Positions 1 through 5,676 of a DNA stretch of 6,300 nt are shown here, one piece after another (positions within the stretch are counted from its first letter, which is position 1; each line of letters opens with the position of its first letter). Source of the DNA: CAZMHL01 sp045605445 (lineage in GTDB: Bacteria > Bacillota > Clostridia > RGIG6154); assembly GCA_045605445.1 (NCBI GenBank), contig JAZUPZ010000009.1, forward strand, positions 1-6,300. Reading direction: 5' to 3'. Under the pieces are notes generated by a model that saw nothing but the letters and a program-made list of their open reading frames with translations, made no database searches and was not told the DNA's origin. The position numbers were made by a program, and so were the translations under genes.

Positions 1-67
1 AGTTGCTCCGCAGTGAAGTTTTTTCTGTGGAAAAAGTGAAGTTTCTGATAAATCAGAAGTTAATGAT
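1..67 (+). repeat. Hairpin-linker array 1 (GTGAAGT linkers, plus orientation)
   Basis: Three consecutive small palindromes are joined by the same 7-nt linker. The window opens on the last bases of a linker (1-3), then comes hairpin TGC-TCC-GCA (4-12), linker GTGAAGT (13-19), hairpin TTTTTC-TGTG-GAAAAA (20-35), linker GTGAAGT (36-42), hairpin TTCTGAT-AA-ATCAGAA (43-58) and a degenerate linker GTTAATGAT (59-67). The stems share no sequence with each other, yet each is perfectly self-complementary. The array probably continues left of the window. It faces the oppositely oriented array at 97-219 across the terminator at 68-96. The structure is seen directly; its function is unknown. Confidence 0.75.
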
Positions 68-96
68 AAAAAGTCGTCTGAAAAGACGACTTTTTT
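68..96 (-). terminator. Bidirectional intrinsic terminator after the phage-tail cassette
   Basis: GTCGTC (73-78) pairs with GACGAC (85-90) around the loop TGAAAA. The stem is flanked by five A on one side (68-72) and six T on the other (91-96), so it can end transcription on either strand with a U tract. For minus-strand genes it is the first clear terminator after the 50-codon gene ending at 252. It sits exactly between two opposed hairpin arrays and may itself be one of their hairpin units. Confidence 0.8.
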
Positions 97-219
97 CCAT
101 AATATTTGTGTAACAAATACTTCATTTGTTCGCAAGAACAAACATCATACGCGAAGCGTACTTCACTTGCAACTTGTTGCAAACATCGTTGTTGTATCCC
201 TAAGGATACAACACATAAC
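97..219 (-). repeat. Hairpin-linker array 2 (RTGAWGT linkers, minus orientation)
   Basis: Five hairpins alternate with linkers that read RTGAWGT on the minus strand. In plus-strand order they are ATTTGT-GTA-ACAAAT (104-118), linker ACTTCAT (119-125), TTTGTTC-GCAA-GAACAAA (125-142), linker ACATCAT (142-148), TACGC-GAA-GCGTA (148-160), linker ACTTCAC (160-166), TTGCAAC-TT-GTTGCAA (167-182), variant linker ACATCGT (183-189), GTTGTATCC-CTAA-GGATACAAC (191-212) and a degenerate linker ACATAAC (213-219). Linker starts are 23, 18 and 23 nt apart, then 30 nt. The A and T forms of the linker alternate. Every stem is perfect although all five differ in sequence. The array lies in the 3' flank of the small gene ending at 252. 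Confidence 0.8.
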
Positions 220-251
220 GGCGGGTTTTCGGTGCGGTTATTTTTGGAGTT

Positions 252-404
252 TTAGTCTTCAAGAAGGTTGTTTATCTTCTCTAAATCCTCCGTTTCAAGA
301 ACACCCTTGTCAAACCAGTTAAGAGCGAACTTTATAACTTTGTAGTCGGGCTCTTTGCCTATCATTTTTACTACACCTTTGTAGACAAAATCTCTTAAGT
401 TCAT
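252..404 (-). CDS. Small XkdX-like phage protein (50 aa)
   Basis: The 50-residue product begins MNLRDFVYKGVVKMIG and ends LEKINNLLED. It is acidic at the C-terminus and has no membrane segment. Its ATG shares one base with the stop of the upstream tail gene (TAATG), and the ribosome site GGGAGGAG lies in that gene's last codons, so translation is almost certainly coupled. The size, the place directly after a baseplate/tail-fibre gene, and the ending of the form 'ALxWFDKGVLxxEDLEKI' recall the XkdX family, short proteins found in the tail-to-lysis interval of Bacillus PBSX-like phages. This assignment is by context and a weak pattern only. No holin or endolysin follows inside the window, and the next thing downstream is a hairpin array and terminator. 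The reading frame, start and stop are convincing, but the family is uncertain. Confidence 0.75.
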   Translation of the reverse strand: MNLRDFVYKGVVKMIGKEPDYKVIKFALNWFDKGVLETEDLEKINNLLED

Positions 405-1651
405 TATATTTCTCCTCCCATTGCTATTATTGCATTTTTTATTTCTTCTATTACCCCGTTTAACTTCTGATTATAGCCTATTTCGATTCCCGCTTCTATG
501 TTGGCTTTTACTGAAGCTGTTATGTTGCCTTTCAGTTTTGTCATTTCAAGAAGAGAGGTATCTTTAATTTCCTCGGTTAACGGTTCTTTTTCGGCATAAT
601 AAACCTCGAAGGTTTCCCCGGAATCAAAAATTTCTTTGATTTTTGCATTTACTGTTTGTGCATCAGGAAACTCGTTTGCAGGAAGCCTGAGATACATAAG
701 ATTTGTGCTTGCCATTATGCCGGTTGCTGTTTGACTGTTATAAACGTAGCTATAAGGCAAACGGTTACAGAAGCCGTAGGTTCCCGATTTGCTTGAGCAG
801 GTAATTGTGTTTCTGAAAAGGTTTGTTTGTTCGCCGTGACTTACTGTGGCAAAATTAAAATCGGAAAGCTTGTTTACAATTTTCACTTCTCTTCTTATGT
901 ACATTTTGCCGTTTTCCGCAAAAATTCTGTCTCTTGCTATGAAGGTTCCGTCGGAATTCTTTATTCCGTAAAGTTTTATGTTGAGTTTGGCGCTAATTCC
1001 CTCTGCAGTTATTTCGGGATTTTCCACACACACAACCTCTGAAGGACTTTCAAGGGTTGGTTCGCCTTTTTGCTCCGAGTTGCCCAGAATGCCGATTGAA
1101 TTGATTTTCAGATACTCATTGGAATCTGTTAAGGTTAATTCGTTTTCACCGCTTGCTTTGTTTGTCATTATTTGTGAGAAGGCGTTTTCGATATAACCGA
1201 GCCCCAGCTGTTCTTTTGTTACGTTGTGGGGATTTTTCCTGTTTTCCTCGTGCTTTTTCAGCTTTTCCACTTCGATTACCACCTTGGTAAAGGCGGGGAA
1301 AACATCTTCGCCGGGTTCTGTAGCCGCATCGCTTCCCAGCATTACGTTAAAGCAGAGCACCCTTTCGGTTAAAATGCTTTCTTCTGACACAACAGAAAGC
1401 ATAAGCCTCATACTTCCAGAAATTGCATACATATTGTTTTTAAGAACATATCTTGCAATTCCGTCATTGCCTATTTTACAGGTGTCGCAAATTGTGGACA
1501 AATCGTTTCTTTTTGCAATTATCTGAAGAGTTGCACCTCTTGCCTCTTCGCCTACATCCCATACAATTTCATAGGCCTTTGTATCCCCGGTTACCAGAGG
1601 GGTGTCAACAATTTGTTTGAAATTCTTTTTTACTTTTATATGCCTTAGCAT
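404..1651 (-). CDS. Phage baseplate-upper / tail-fibre-like protein (415 aa)
   Basis: Probably a structural protein of a phage tail tip or a tail-derived particle. Residues about 1-115 look like the BppU-type N-terminal beta domain used to attach to the baseplate. A short charged helix (about 122-138) leads to NPHNVTKEQLGLG (140-152), a collar motif common in tail fibres. Residues 190-206 (GNSEQKGEPTLESPSEV) match the 'GNSxQxGxPTPxxPxEI' pattern of Firmicutes phage tail proteins, and FEVYYAEKEPLTEEI (348-362) matches their 'YYxLAxPxxEEL' segment. The last 20 residues may form a helix. There is no signal peptide. The ATG is preceded by AGGAGGAG about 6 nt upstream. The gene has its own likely promoter and is coupled to the 50-aa gene through a TAATG overlap. 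No capsid, portal, tape-measure or lysis genes are visible, so this may be the edge of a prophage or an orphan cassette. The tail assignment rests on recognised motifs, and the host receptor or ligand cannot be told. Confidence 0.75.
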   Translation of the reverse strand: MLRHIKVKKNFKQIVDTPLVTGDTKAYEIVWDVGEEARGATLQIIAKRNDLSTICDTCKIGNDGIARYVLKNNMYAISGSMRLMLSVVSEESILTERVLCFNVMLGSDAATEPGEDVFPAFTKVVIEVEKLKKHEENRKNPHNVTKEQLGLGYIENAFSQIMTNKASGENELTLTDSNEYLKINSIGILGNSEQKGEPTLESPSEVVCVENPEITAEGISAKLNIKLYGIKNSDGTFIARDRIFAENGKMYIRREVKIVNKLSDFNFATVSHGEQTNLFRNTITCSSKSGTYGFCNRLPYSYVYNSQTATGIMASTNLMYLRLPANEFPDAQTVNAKIKEIFDSGETFEVYYAEKEPLTEEIKDTSLLEMTKLKGNITASVKANIEAGIEIGYNQKLNGVIEEIKNAIIAMGGEI

Positions 1652-1679
1652 TTTTCTCCTCCTTTTCTTGCCCGGAGAT

Positions 1680-1709
1680 ATAATACTACAAAAGTTTTAT
1701 GACATTCAA
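1680..1709 (-). promoter_or_regulatory. Candidate sigma-A promoter of the phage-tail cassette
   Basis: On the minus strand a -35 box TTGAAT (1709-1704) and a -10 box TATTAT (1685-1680) are 18 nt apart, about 30 nt before the start codon at 1651. It lies just past the transporter terminator, where a new transcription unit would need a promoter. The match is by eye. Confidence 0.5.
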
Positions 1710-1715
1710 TGACAT
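1699..1715 (-). repeat. Tandem ATGTCAT direct repeat over the -35 box
   Basis: ATGTCAT occurs twice on the minus strand (1715-1709 and 1705-1699), separated by TGA, giving a 10-bp period. The -35 box lies in the gap between the copies. Two same-face half-sites at one helical turn are typical of a regulator-binding site. That this one binds a regulator of the tail cassette is inference. Confidence 0.4.
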
Positions 1716-1727
1716 CTTTTTTTGAAA

Positions 1728-1777
1728 CAAAAAAACAAACCCTTTCAATTGCATTTTAAGCAATTGAAAGGGTTTGT
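1728..1777 (-). terminator. Strong intrinsic terminator of the transporter operon
   Basis: A perfect 18-bp stem (1735-1752 with 1760-1777) closes the 7-nt loop ATTTTAA. On the minus strand it is followed by a run of T (1734-1728). It starts 5 nt after the stop codon of the last permease gene. The plus strand also has a T-rich tail (TAATTTTTA), so it may work in both directions. Confidence 0.92.
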
Positions 1778-1782
1778 AATTT

Positions 1783-2757
1783 TTATCGTTCTTCTCTGAA
1801 ATATGCCAGTCCCAGCGAAGCAGGAGGCTGATTTTCCTTTTTGTTTCTTATACTTGTGATTATAAGAACAACGATTGTTACAACATAAGGAAGCATATTG
1901 AAGATTGCAACTGCGCTTCTGCTTAAGCCGGAAATGTAAGAGTATGCAATGTAAAGTCCGCCGAAAAGGAAGGAGCCGAGAATACTTACATTTGGTTTCC
2001 AGAGAGCGAAAATTACAAGGGCAATTGCAAGCCAGCCTCTGTCACCAAAGCCACCGTTTGTCCAGGAGCCGCCGGTGTAGTCGAGAATAAAGTAAAGTCC
2101 GCCAAGGCCTGCTATTGCTCCGCCGATAACGGTTGCAAGATATTTGTACTTTGTTACGTTTATTCCTGCCGCATCTGCCGTTGCAGGGTTTTCACCAACT
2201 GCACGAAGGTGAAGTCCTGCTCTTGTTTTCTTTAAGAACCACGCCGCAACGATTGCAATTATTACTGCAAGATAAGCAAGGAAGCCATAGGAAAAGAAAA
2301 TTGTTCCGATTGCGCCCAAATTATCGGCAAAAGGAAGAGTTGTTTTAAAATAGTCCGCTGTTGTTTTAACGGAAATGTTTCCGCCGTTTCCTACAATTTT
2401 GGTTAAAGAGCCACCGAAGAAGTCACCAAAGCCAACACCAAAGGTTGTAAGGGCAAGACCGGTTACGTTCTGATTTGCACGAAGAGTTATTGTAAGAAAG
2501 CTGTAAATCAGAGCCGCAAGAGCCGAGCCTAAAAGAGAGGACAAAAGGGGAATTAAAATGCACCAGAAGGCAGAAGGAGTCTGAACAGACTGTTCATAAA
2601 TATAAGCTCCGATAATTCCTGCACTGCCGCCCATATACATAATTCCCGGGATACCCAGATTAAGGTTTCCCGATTTTTCGGTTATTATTTCGCCTGTTGA
2701 GCCAAACAGAAGAGGTATTCCCTGTTCAATAGCTTTTTTAATTATAGTTGCAAACAT
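1783..2757 (-). CDS. nupQ: Nucleoside ABC transporter permease, NupQ-type (324 aa)
   Basis: One of two membrane subunits of a BMP-family nucleoside importer (branched-chain-type permease family BPD_transp_2). It is strongly hydrophobic, with about eight or nine membrane segments. Family signatures are EKSGNLNLGIPGIMYMG (27-43), the cytoplasmic coupling loop with LRAVGENPATADAAGIN (184-200) that meets the ATPase, and GFGDRGWLAIALVIFALWKP (236-255). Length agrees with B. subtilis NupQ/YufQ (about 320 aa). The ATG follows the first permease's stop by 3 nt, with GGAGGAGG (2766-2773) inside that gene's last codons, so expression is coupled. A terminator follows the stop directly. One oddity is Pro37, where many relatives have Glu in 'NxGxEGxM'; this may be a clade variant. 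Nucleoside specificity is inferred from family, not proven by residues. Confidence 0.9.
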   Translation of the reverse strand: MFATIIKKAIEQGIPLLFGSTGEIITEKSGNLNLGIPGIMYMGGSAGIIGAYIYEQSVQTPSAFWCILIPLLSSLLGSALAALIYSFLTITLRANQNVTGLALTTFGVGFGDFFGGSLTKIVGNGGNISVKTTADYFKTTLPFADNLGAIGTIFFSYGFLAYLAVIIAIVAAWFLKKTRAGLHLRAVGENPATADAAGINVTKYKYLATVIGGAIAGLGGLYFILDYTGGSWTNGGFGDRGWLAIALVIFALWKPNVSILGSFLFGGLYIAYSYISGLSRSAVAIFNMLPYVVTIVVLIITSIRNKKENQPPASLGLAYFREER

Positions 2758-2760
2758 TTA

Positions 2761-3873
2761 TTATACCTCCTCCTTGTGTTTTTTACGGAAGTTGATTTTA
2801 TACTGAACAAAAAATTCACTTCCGATGATAAAGAACAGAATTATTCCCGTAAGAATATCCGATATACTTTCGTTAAGCTGAAAAGCCGTTGCAATTTCTC
2901 CTGCACCTCTGTCCAGAAAAACAATTAAAAACGAGGTTAGCGCCATTACAATAGGATTGAACTTTGCAAGCCAGGAAACCATTATCGCCGTAAAGCCCAT
3001 TCCGCCTACAATGCTGGTGTTGATTGTATGGTCGGTTCCTGCAACGATAAGAAGACCTGCAACACCGCAAAGAGCACCTGAAAGAGCCATTGTTCTTAAA
3101 ATAACCTTTTTAACGTTAATTCCTACATATCTTGCCGTGTTTTCGCTTTCTCCCACAACGGAAATTTCGTAGCCGTGTTTGCTGTATTTAAGATAGATAT
3201 ACATAATAACGGTTAAAGCGGCAACAACAAGAATATTAAGAAGATATTTCTGACCAAAGAGCGAAGGAAGCCATCCGCCTTCTGTTGCACGGTTGATAAC
3301 GCCTACCGTGTTTGAATCTTTAGGATTTTCCCAGAACACAATACAGAAGGAAACAAGCTGCATTGCAACATAGTTCATCATAAGAGTGAACAGGGTTTCA
3401 TTTGTATTGAAATTCGCTTTGAAAAGCGCCGGGATAAAGCCCCAGATCATACCCGCAAGAACAGCACAAGCAAGCATAAGCGGGAAAAGAAGATAGCCCG
3501 GAAGGGTGTTTCCGAAATAAATCATAACTGCGGCAGATGCAAGACCTCCCACAAGAGTTTGTCCTTCAGCGCCAATGTTCCAGAATTTCATTTTAAATGC
3601 GGGAGTTACCGCAAGAGAAACGCAAAGGAGCATTGCCAGCTTCTGAAGAGTGTTCCAGATTTTTCTTGATGAACCGAAGGTTCCCTTTAACATAGAAGCA
3701 TAAACCTCGATAGGGTTATAGCCCGTAAGCAGAACAATTACAACAGCGCAAAGGATAAGAGCAAGAAGAATTGCAACAAGTCTTATTACCCAGGCCTTCT
3801 GCCATTTTATTTCACCACGCTTGGAAACCTGAATTTTAGGTTCACGATGTTGGTGTTTTTCATTATTCTTCAT
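2761..3873 (-). CDS. nupP: Nucleoside ABC transporter permease, NupP-type (370 aa)
   Basis: The second, larger permease of the importer, which would pair with the NupQ-type subunit to form the channel. About 26 polar N-terminal residues in the cytoplasm precede the first membrane helix (about 28-50), and eight or more helices follow. Hallmarks of the family are FWNIGAEGQ (97-105), the NTNET segment (156-160), the ATPase-coupling loop GYEISVVGESENTARYVGIN (234-253) and GMGFTAIMVSWLAKFNP (291-307). Length is close to B. subtilis NupP/YufP (about 350 aa), with a slightly longer N-terminus. The start ATG lies 11 nt inside the end of the ATPase gene, with AGGAGGG 8 nt upstream, a classic coupled overlap. 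It belongs to the same operon as its neighbours. Confidence 0.92.
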   Translation of the reverse strand: MKNNEKHQHREPKIQVSKRGEIKWQKAWVIRLVAILLALILCAVVIVLLTGYNPIEVYASMLKGTFGSSRKIWNTLQKLAMLLCVSLAVTPAFKMKFWNIGAEGQTLVGGLASAAVMIYFGNTLPGYLLFPLMLACAVLAGMIWGFIPALFKANFNTNETLFTLMMNYVAMQLVSFCIVFWENPKDSNTVGVINRATEGGWLPSLFGQKYLLNILVVAALTVIMYIYLKYSKHGYEISVVGESENTARYVGINVKKVILRTMALSGALCGVAGLLIVAGTDHTINTSIVGGMGFTAIMVSWLAKFNPIVMALTSFLIVFLDRGAGEIATAFQLNESISDILTGIILFFIIGSEFFVQYKINFRKKHKEEV

Positions 3874-5404
3874 TTTCTGAGCCCTCCTTCATTCTTGTCA
3901 TAAGAAGACCGATTTCTTCCTTAGAAGCTTCTCTGGCATTAACAATTCCGTTTACGCTGCCTGAACAAAGCACCATTATTCTGTCACAGAGTTCAAGGAG
4001 AACGTCGAGATCTTCACCAACCAGAATTACCGCAACTCCTCGTTTTTTCTGTTCGTTAAGCAGATTGTAGATAGTGTAAGAGGAGTTAATATCAAGACCT
4101 CTTACGGGATAAGCCGCCATAAGAACAGTTGGCGATGATGCAATTTCTCTTCCCACAAGAACCTTCTGAACGTTACCGCCGGAAAGTCTTCTTACAGGAG
4201 TTGTTGCCCCGGGAGTTACAACTTCGAGTCTTTTAATTATTTCGTCTGCAAGGTCTTTGGGAGCTTTTCTTTCAAGGAAAACAGATTTTCCTTTTCTGTA
4301 GCTTCGAAGCATCATATTGTCGATAATATCCATATTACCTACAAGGCCCATTCCCAGTCTGTCTTCAGGAACAAAGGAAAGTCTTACGCCCATATCTCTT
4401 ATCTGCATAGGGGTTTTGTCTCTTAAATTTTCAATTGTTTCGGTTTTCGGGTCAAGATAGAGAATTTCGCCGTTTTCAAGATGCTGAAGACCTGCGATTG
4501 ACTCTAAAAGCTCTCTCTGACCGCTTCCTGCAATACCTGCAATACCGAGGATTTCGCCGGAACGGGCTGAGAAGGAAATGTTTTTTAAAACAGTTGTTCC
4601 CTCGCGGTTAATACAGTTTATATTTTTAACAATAAGCCTGTCCTTCGGGTTTTCAGGCTCGCTTCTTTCAATGTTCAAAGAAATCTTTTTGCCCACCATC
4701 ATTTCGGTAAGCTGATTTTCATCTGTATCACAGGTGTTAACCGTTCCTATGTATTCGCCCTTACGGAGAACGGAAACTCTGTCGGAAATTTCAAGAACCT
4801 CGTTAAGCTTGTGAGTTATAATTATAATAGCCTTTCCGTCGGCTTTCATATTTTTAAGAACCGCAAAAAGCTTTTTTGTTTCCTGAGGTGTTAAAACAGC
4901 GGTAGGCTCATCGAGAATGAGAATATCTGCGCCTCTGTACAGCACTCTTATAATTTCAACCGTCTGTTTTTCAGAAACTGACATTTCGTAAATTTTCTTC
5001 TGCGGGTCGATTATAAAACCGTATTTATCGGCAATTTCTTTAACCTTGGCTTCTGCCGTTTTTACGTCGTATTTTTTATCGTTATCAAGTCCGAGAATTA
5101 TATTTTCAGCCGCTGTAAAAACGTCAACCAGCTTAAAGTGCTGATGAATCATACCTATTTTATATTCGAAAGCATCTTTTGGAGAACGGATAACAACCTC
5201 TTCGCCGTTTATAAAAATCTGACCTTCGTCGGGAAAATATATGCCGGAAATCATATTCATAAGGGTAGTTTTTCCGCTACCGTTTTCTCCCAGTATTGAA
5301 AGAATTTCACCTTTTTTAACATTAAGACAAACATTTTTGTTTGCCACAACGCTGCCAAAGGTTTTTGTTATGTTCTTTAATTCTATTGCTGTTGCAGAAC
5401 TCAC
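3863..5404 (-). CDS. nupO: Nucleoside ABC transporter ATPase with two fused NBDs, NupO-type (513 aa)
   Basis: Cytoplasmic ATPase that powers the importer; two ABC domains lie in one chain. NBD1 has Walker A GENGSGKTT (39-47), Q-loop Q88, a weak signature MSVSEKQ (141-147), Walker B ILILDEP (161-167) and H-loop H198. NBD2 has a degenerate Walker A GIAGSGQR (290-297, no Lys), PEDR (346-349), a good signature LSGGN (407-411), and PVRGLD in place of a DEP-type Walker B. This asymmetry is normal for sugar/nucleoside importers and leaves one competent ATP site (NBD1 Walker motifs with the NBD2 signature). I chose the GTG at 5404: AGGAGG lies 7 nt before it, and the protein then starts right at the domain (MSSATAIELKNITKTFG). 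A TTG at 5425 would extend the frame by 7 residues but would place the ribosome site inside the gene. First gene of the operon; overlaps the next by 11 nt. Length matches YufO (about 510). Confidence 0.94.
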   Translation of the reverse strand: MSSATAIELKNITKTFGSVVANKNVCLNVKKGEILSILGENGSGKTTLMNMISGIYFPDEGQIFINGEEVVIRSPKDAFEYKIGMIHQHFKLVDVFTAAENIILGLDNDKKYDVKTAEAKVKEIADKYGFIIDPQKKIYEMSVSEKQTVEIIRVLYRGADILILDEPTAVLTPQETKKLFAVLKNMKADGKAIIIITHKLNEVLEISDRVSVLRKGEYIGTVNTCDTDENQLTEMMVGKKISLNIERSEPENPKDRLIVKNINCINREGTTVLKNISFSARSGEILGIAGIAGSGQRELLESIAGLQHLENGEILYLDPKTETIENLRDKTPMQIRDMGVRLSFVPEDRLGMGLVGNMDIIDNMMLRSYRKGKSVFLERKAPKDLADEIIKRLEVVTPGATTPVRRLSGGNVQKVLVGREIASSPTVLMAAYPVRGLDINSSYTIYNLLNEQKKRGVAVILVGEDLDVLLELCDRIMVLCSGSVNGIVNAREASKEEIGLLMTRMKEGSENEE

Positions 5405-5411
5405 TTTTCTT

Positions 5412-5417
5412 CCTCCT
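5412..5417 (-). promoter_or_regulatory. Ribosome binding site that fixes the GTG start of the ATPase
   Basis: AGGAGG on the minus strand ends 7 nt before the GTG at 5404. The longer option, TTG at 5425, lies upstream of it and has no ribosome site of its own, only AT-rich sequence. The GTG is therefore the likely start. Confidence 0.8.
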
Positions 5418-5468
5418 GTTTTCAAAATTTATGTCAAATAAATATTATGCCTATTCTACATTCTCTTA

Positions 5469-5497
5469 ATTTTAACATTTTTCAACACATTTTACAA
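5469..5497 (-). promoter_or_regulatory. Candidate sigma-A promoter of the transporter operon
   Basis: The minus strand has TTGTAA (5497-5492) and TAAAAT (5474-5469) exactly 17 nt apart. Transcription would begin near 5462 and give a leader of about 58 nt before the GTG. The leader is AT-rich and shows no riboswitch I can recognise. A second, weaker option is TTAAGA with TAATAT 16 nt apart, closer to the gene. The region is strongly AT-rich, so chance matches are possible. Confidence 0.5.
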
Positions 5498-5536
5498 TAG
5501 TCAAACCAAAAAAAGTTGGTATAAAAAAGAAACCCG

Positions 5537-5632
5537 TTAAAACTCATTTTAAGGTGAAGTTGCTTTGCAGTGATGTTTACTTTCGCAAGTGATGTTTACC
5601 TTAAGGCAAGTGAAGTATTCCCCGGCGGTAAT
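5537..5632 (+). repeat. Hairpin-linker array 3 (GTGAWGT linkers, plus orientation)
   Basis: Same design as the arrays at the left end of the window. In order: hairpin TTAAAA-CTCA-TTTTAA (5537-5552), linker GTGAAGT (5554-5560), TGC-TTT-GCA (5561-5569), linker GTGATGT (5570-5576), TTAC-TTTC-GCAA (5577-5588), linker GTGATGT (5589-5595), TTACC-TTAA-GGCAA (5596-5609), linker GTGAAGT (5610-5616) and an imperfect ATTCC/GGTAAT hairpin (5617-5632). The two TTAC.../...GCAA stems carry an A-C mismatch on the plus strand that becomes a G-U pair in minus-strand RNA. The first full unit is nearly the same as the first unit of array 1 (loop TTT instead of TCC). It lies upstream of the transporter promoter. 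Confidence 0.75.
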
Positions 5633-5641
5633 ATAACAGAA

Positions 5642-5661
5642 GAAACTCCCGAAGGAGTTTC
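5642..5661. repeat. Perfect 8-bp hairpin with CGAA loop
   Basis: GAAACTCC (5642-5649) and GGAGTTTC (5654-5661) close a CGAA loop (UUCG on the minus strand). No T run follows on either strand, so it is not an obvious terminator. Its 14-nt core ACTCCCGAAGGAGT recurs exactly in the terminator at 5784-5797, which suggests a common origin or an interchangeable stem. Confidence 0.6.
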
Positions 5662-5676
5662 AACCAACACTATTCA

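Noticed and set aside
1..219. CRISPR array, because of evenly spaced short repeats
   Set aside because: The constant part is only 7 nt, the intervening pieces are palindromes of varying length, and the orientation flips in the middle. No cas genes are present.
220..251. A further terminator right after the 50-codon gene
   Set aside because: The G-rich stretch has no clean stem on either strand. The nearest real terminator is at 68-96.
827..1526. Three plus-strand frames opposite the phage tail gene
   Set aside because: They are antisense to a well-supported gene, lack ribosome sites and give Ser/Phe-rich products typical of antisense translation.
1905..3172. Plus-strand and alternative minus-strand frames within the two permease genes
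   Set aside because: They overlap clear permease coding sequence. The products are Arg/Cys/Ser-rich and show no domain.
5427..5443. AT-only palindrome ATTTAT-GTCAA-ATAAAT in the transporter leader, as an operator
   Set aside because: Six A/T pairs are expected by chance in such AT-rich sequence, and it matches no operator I know.
5405..5535. A purine or other riboswitch controlling the nucleoside transporter
   Set aside because: The leader after the likely promoter is only about 58 nt, is nearly all A/T, and has none of the conserved purine or preQ1 aptamer elements and no terminator hairpin.
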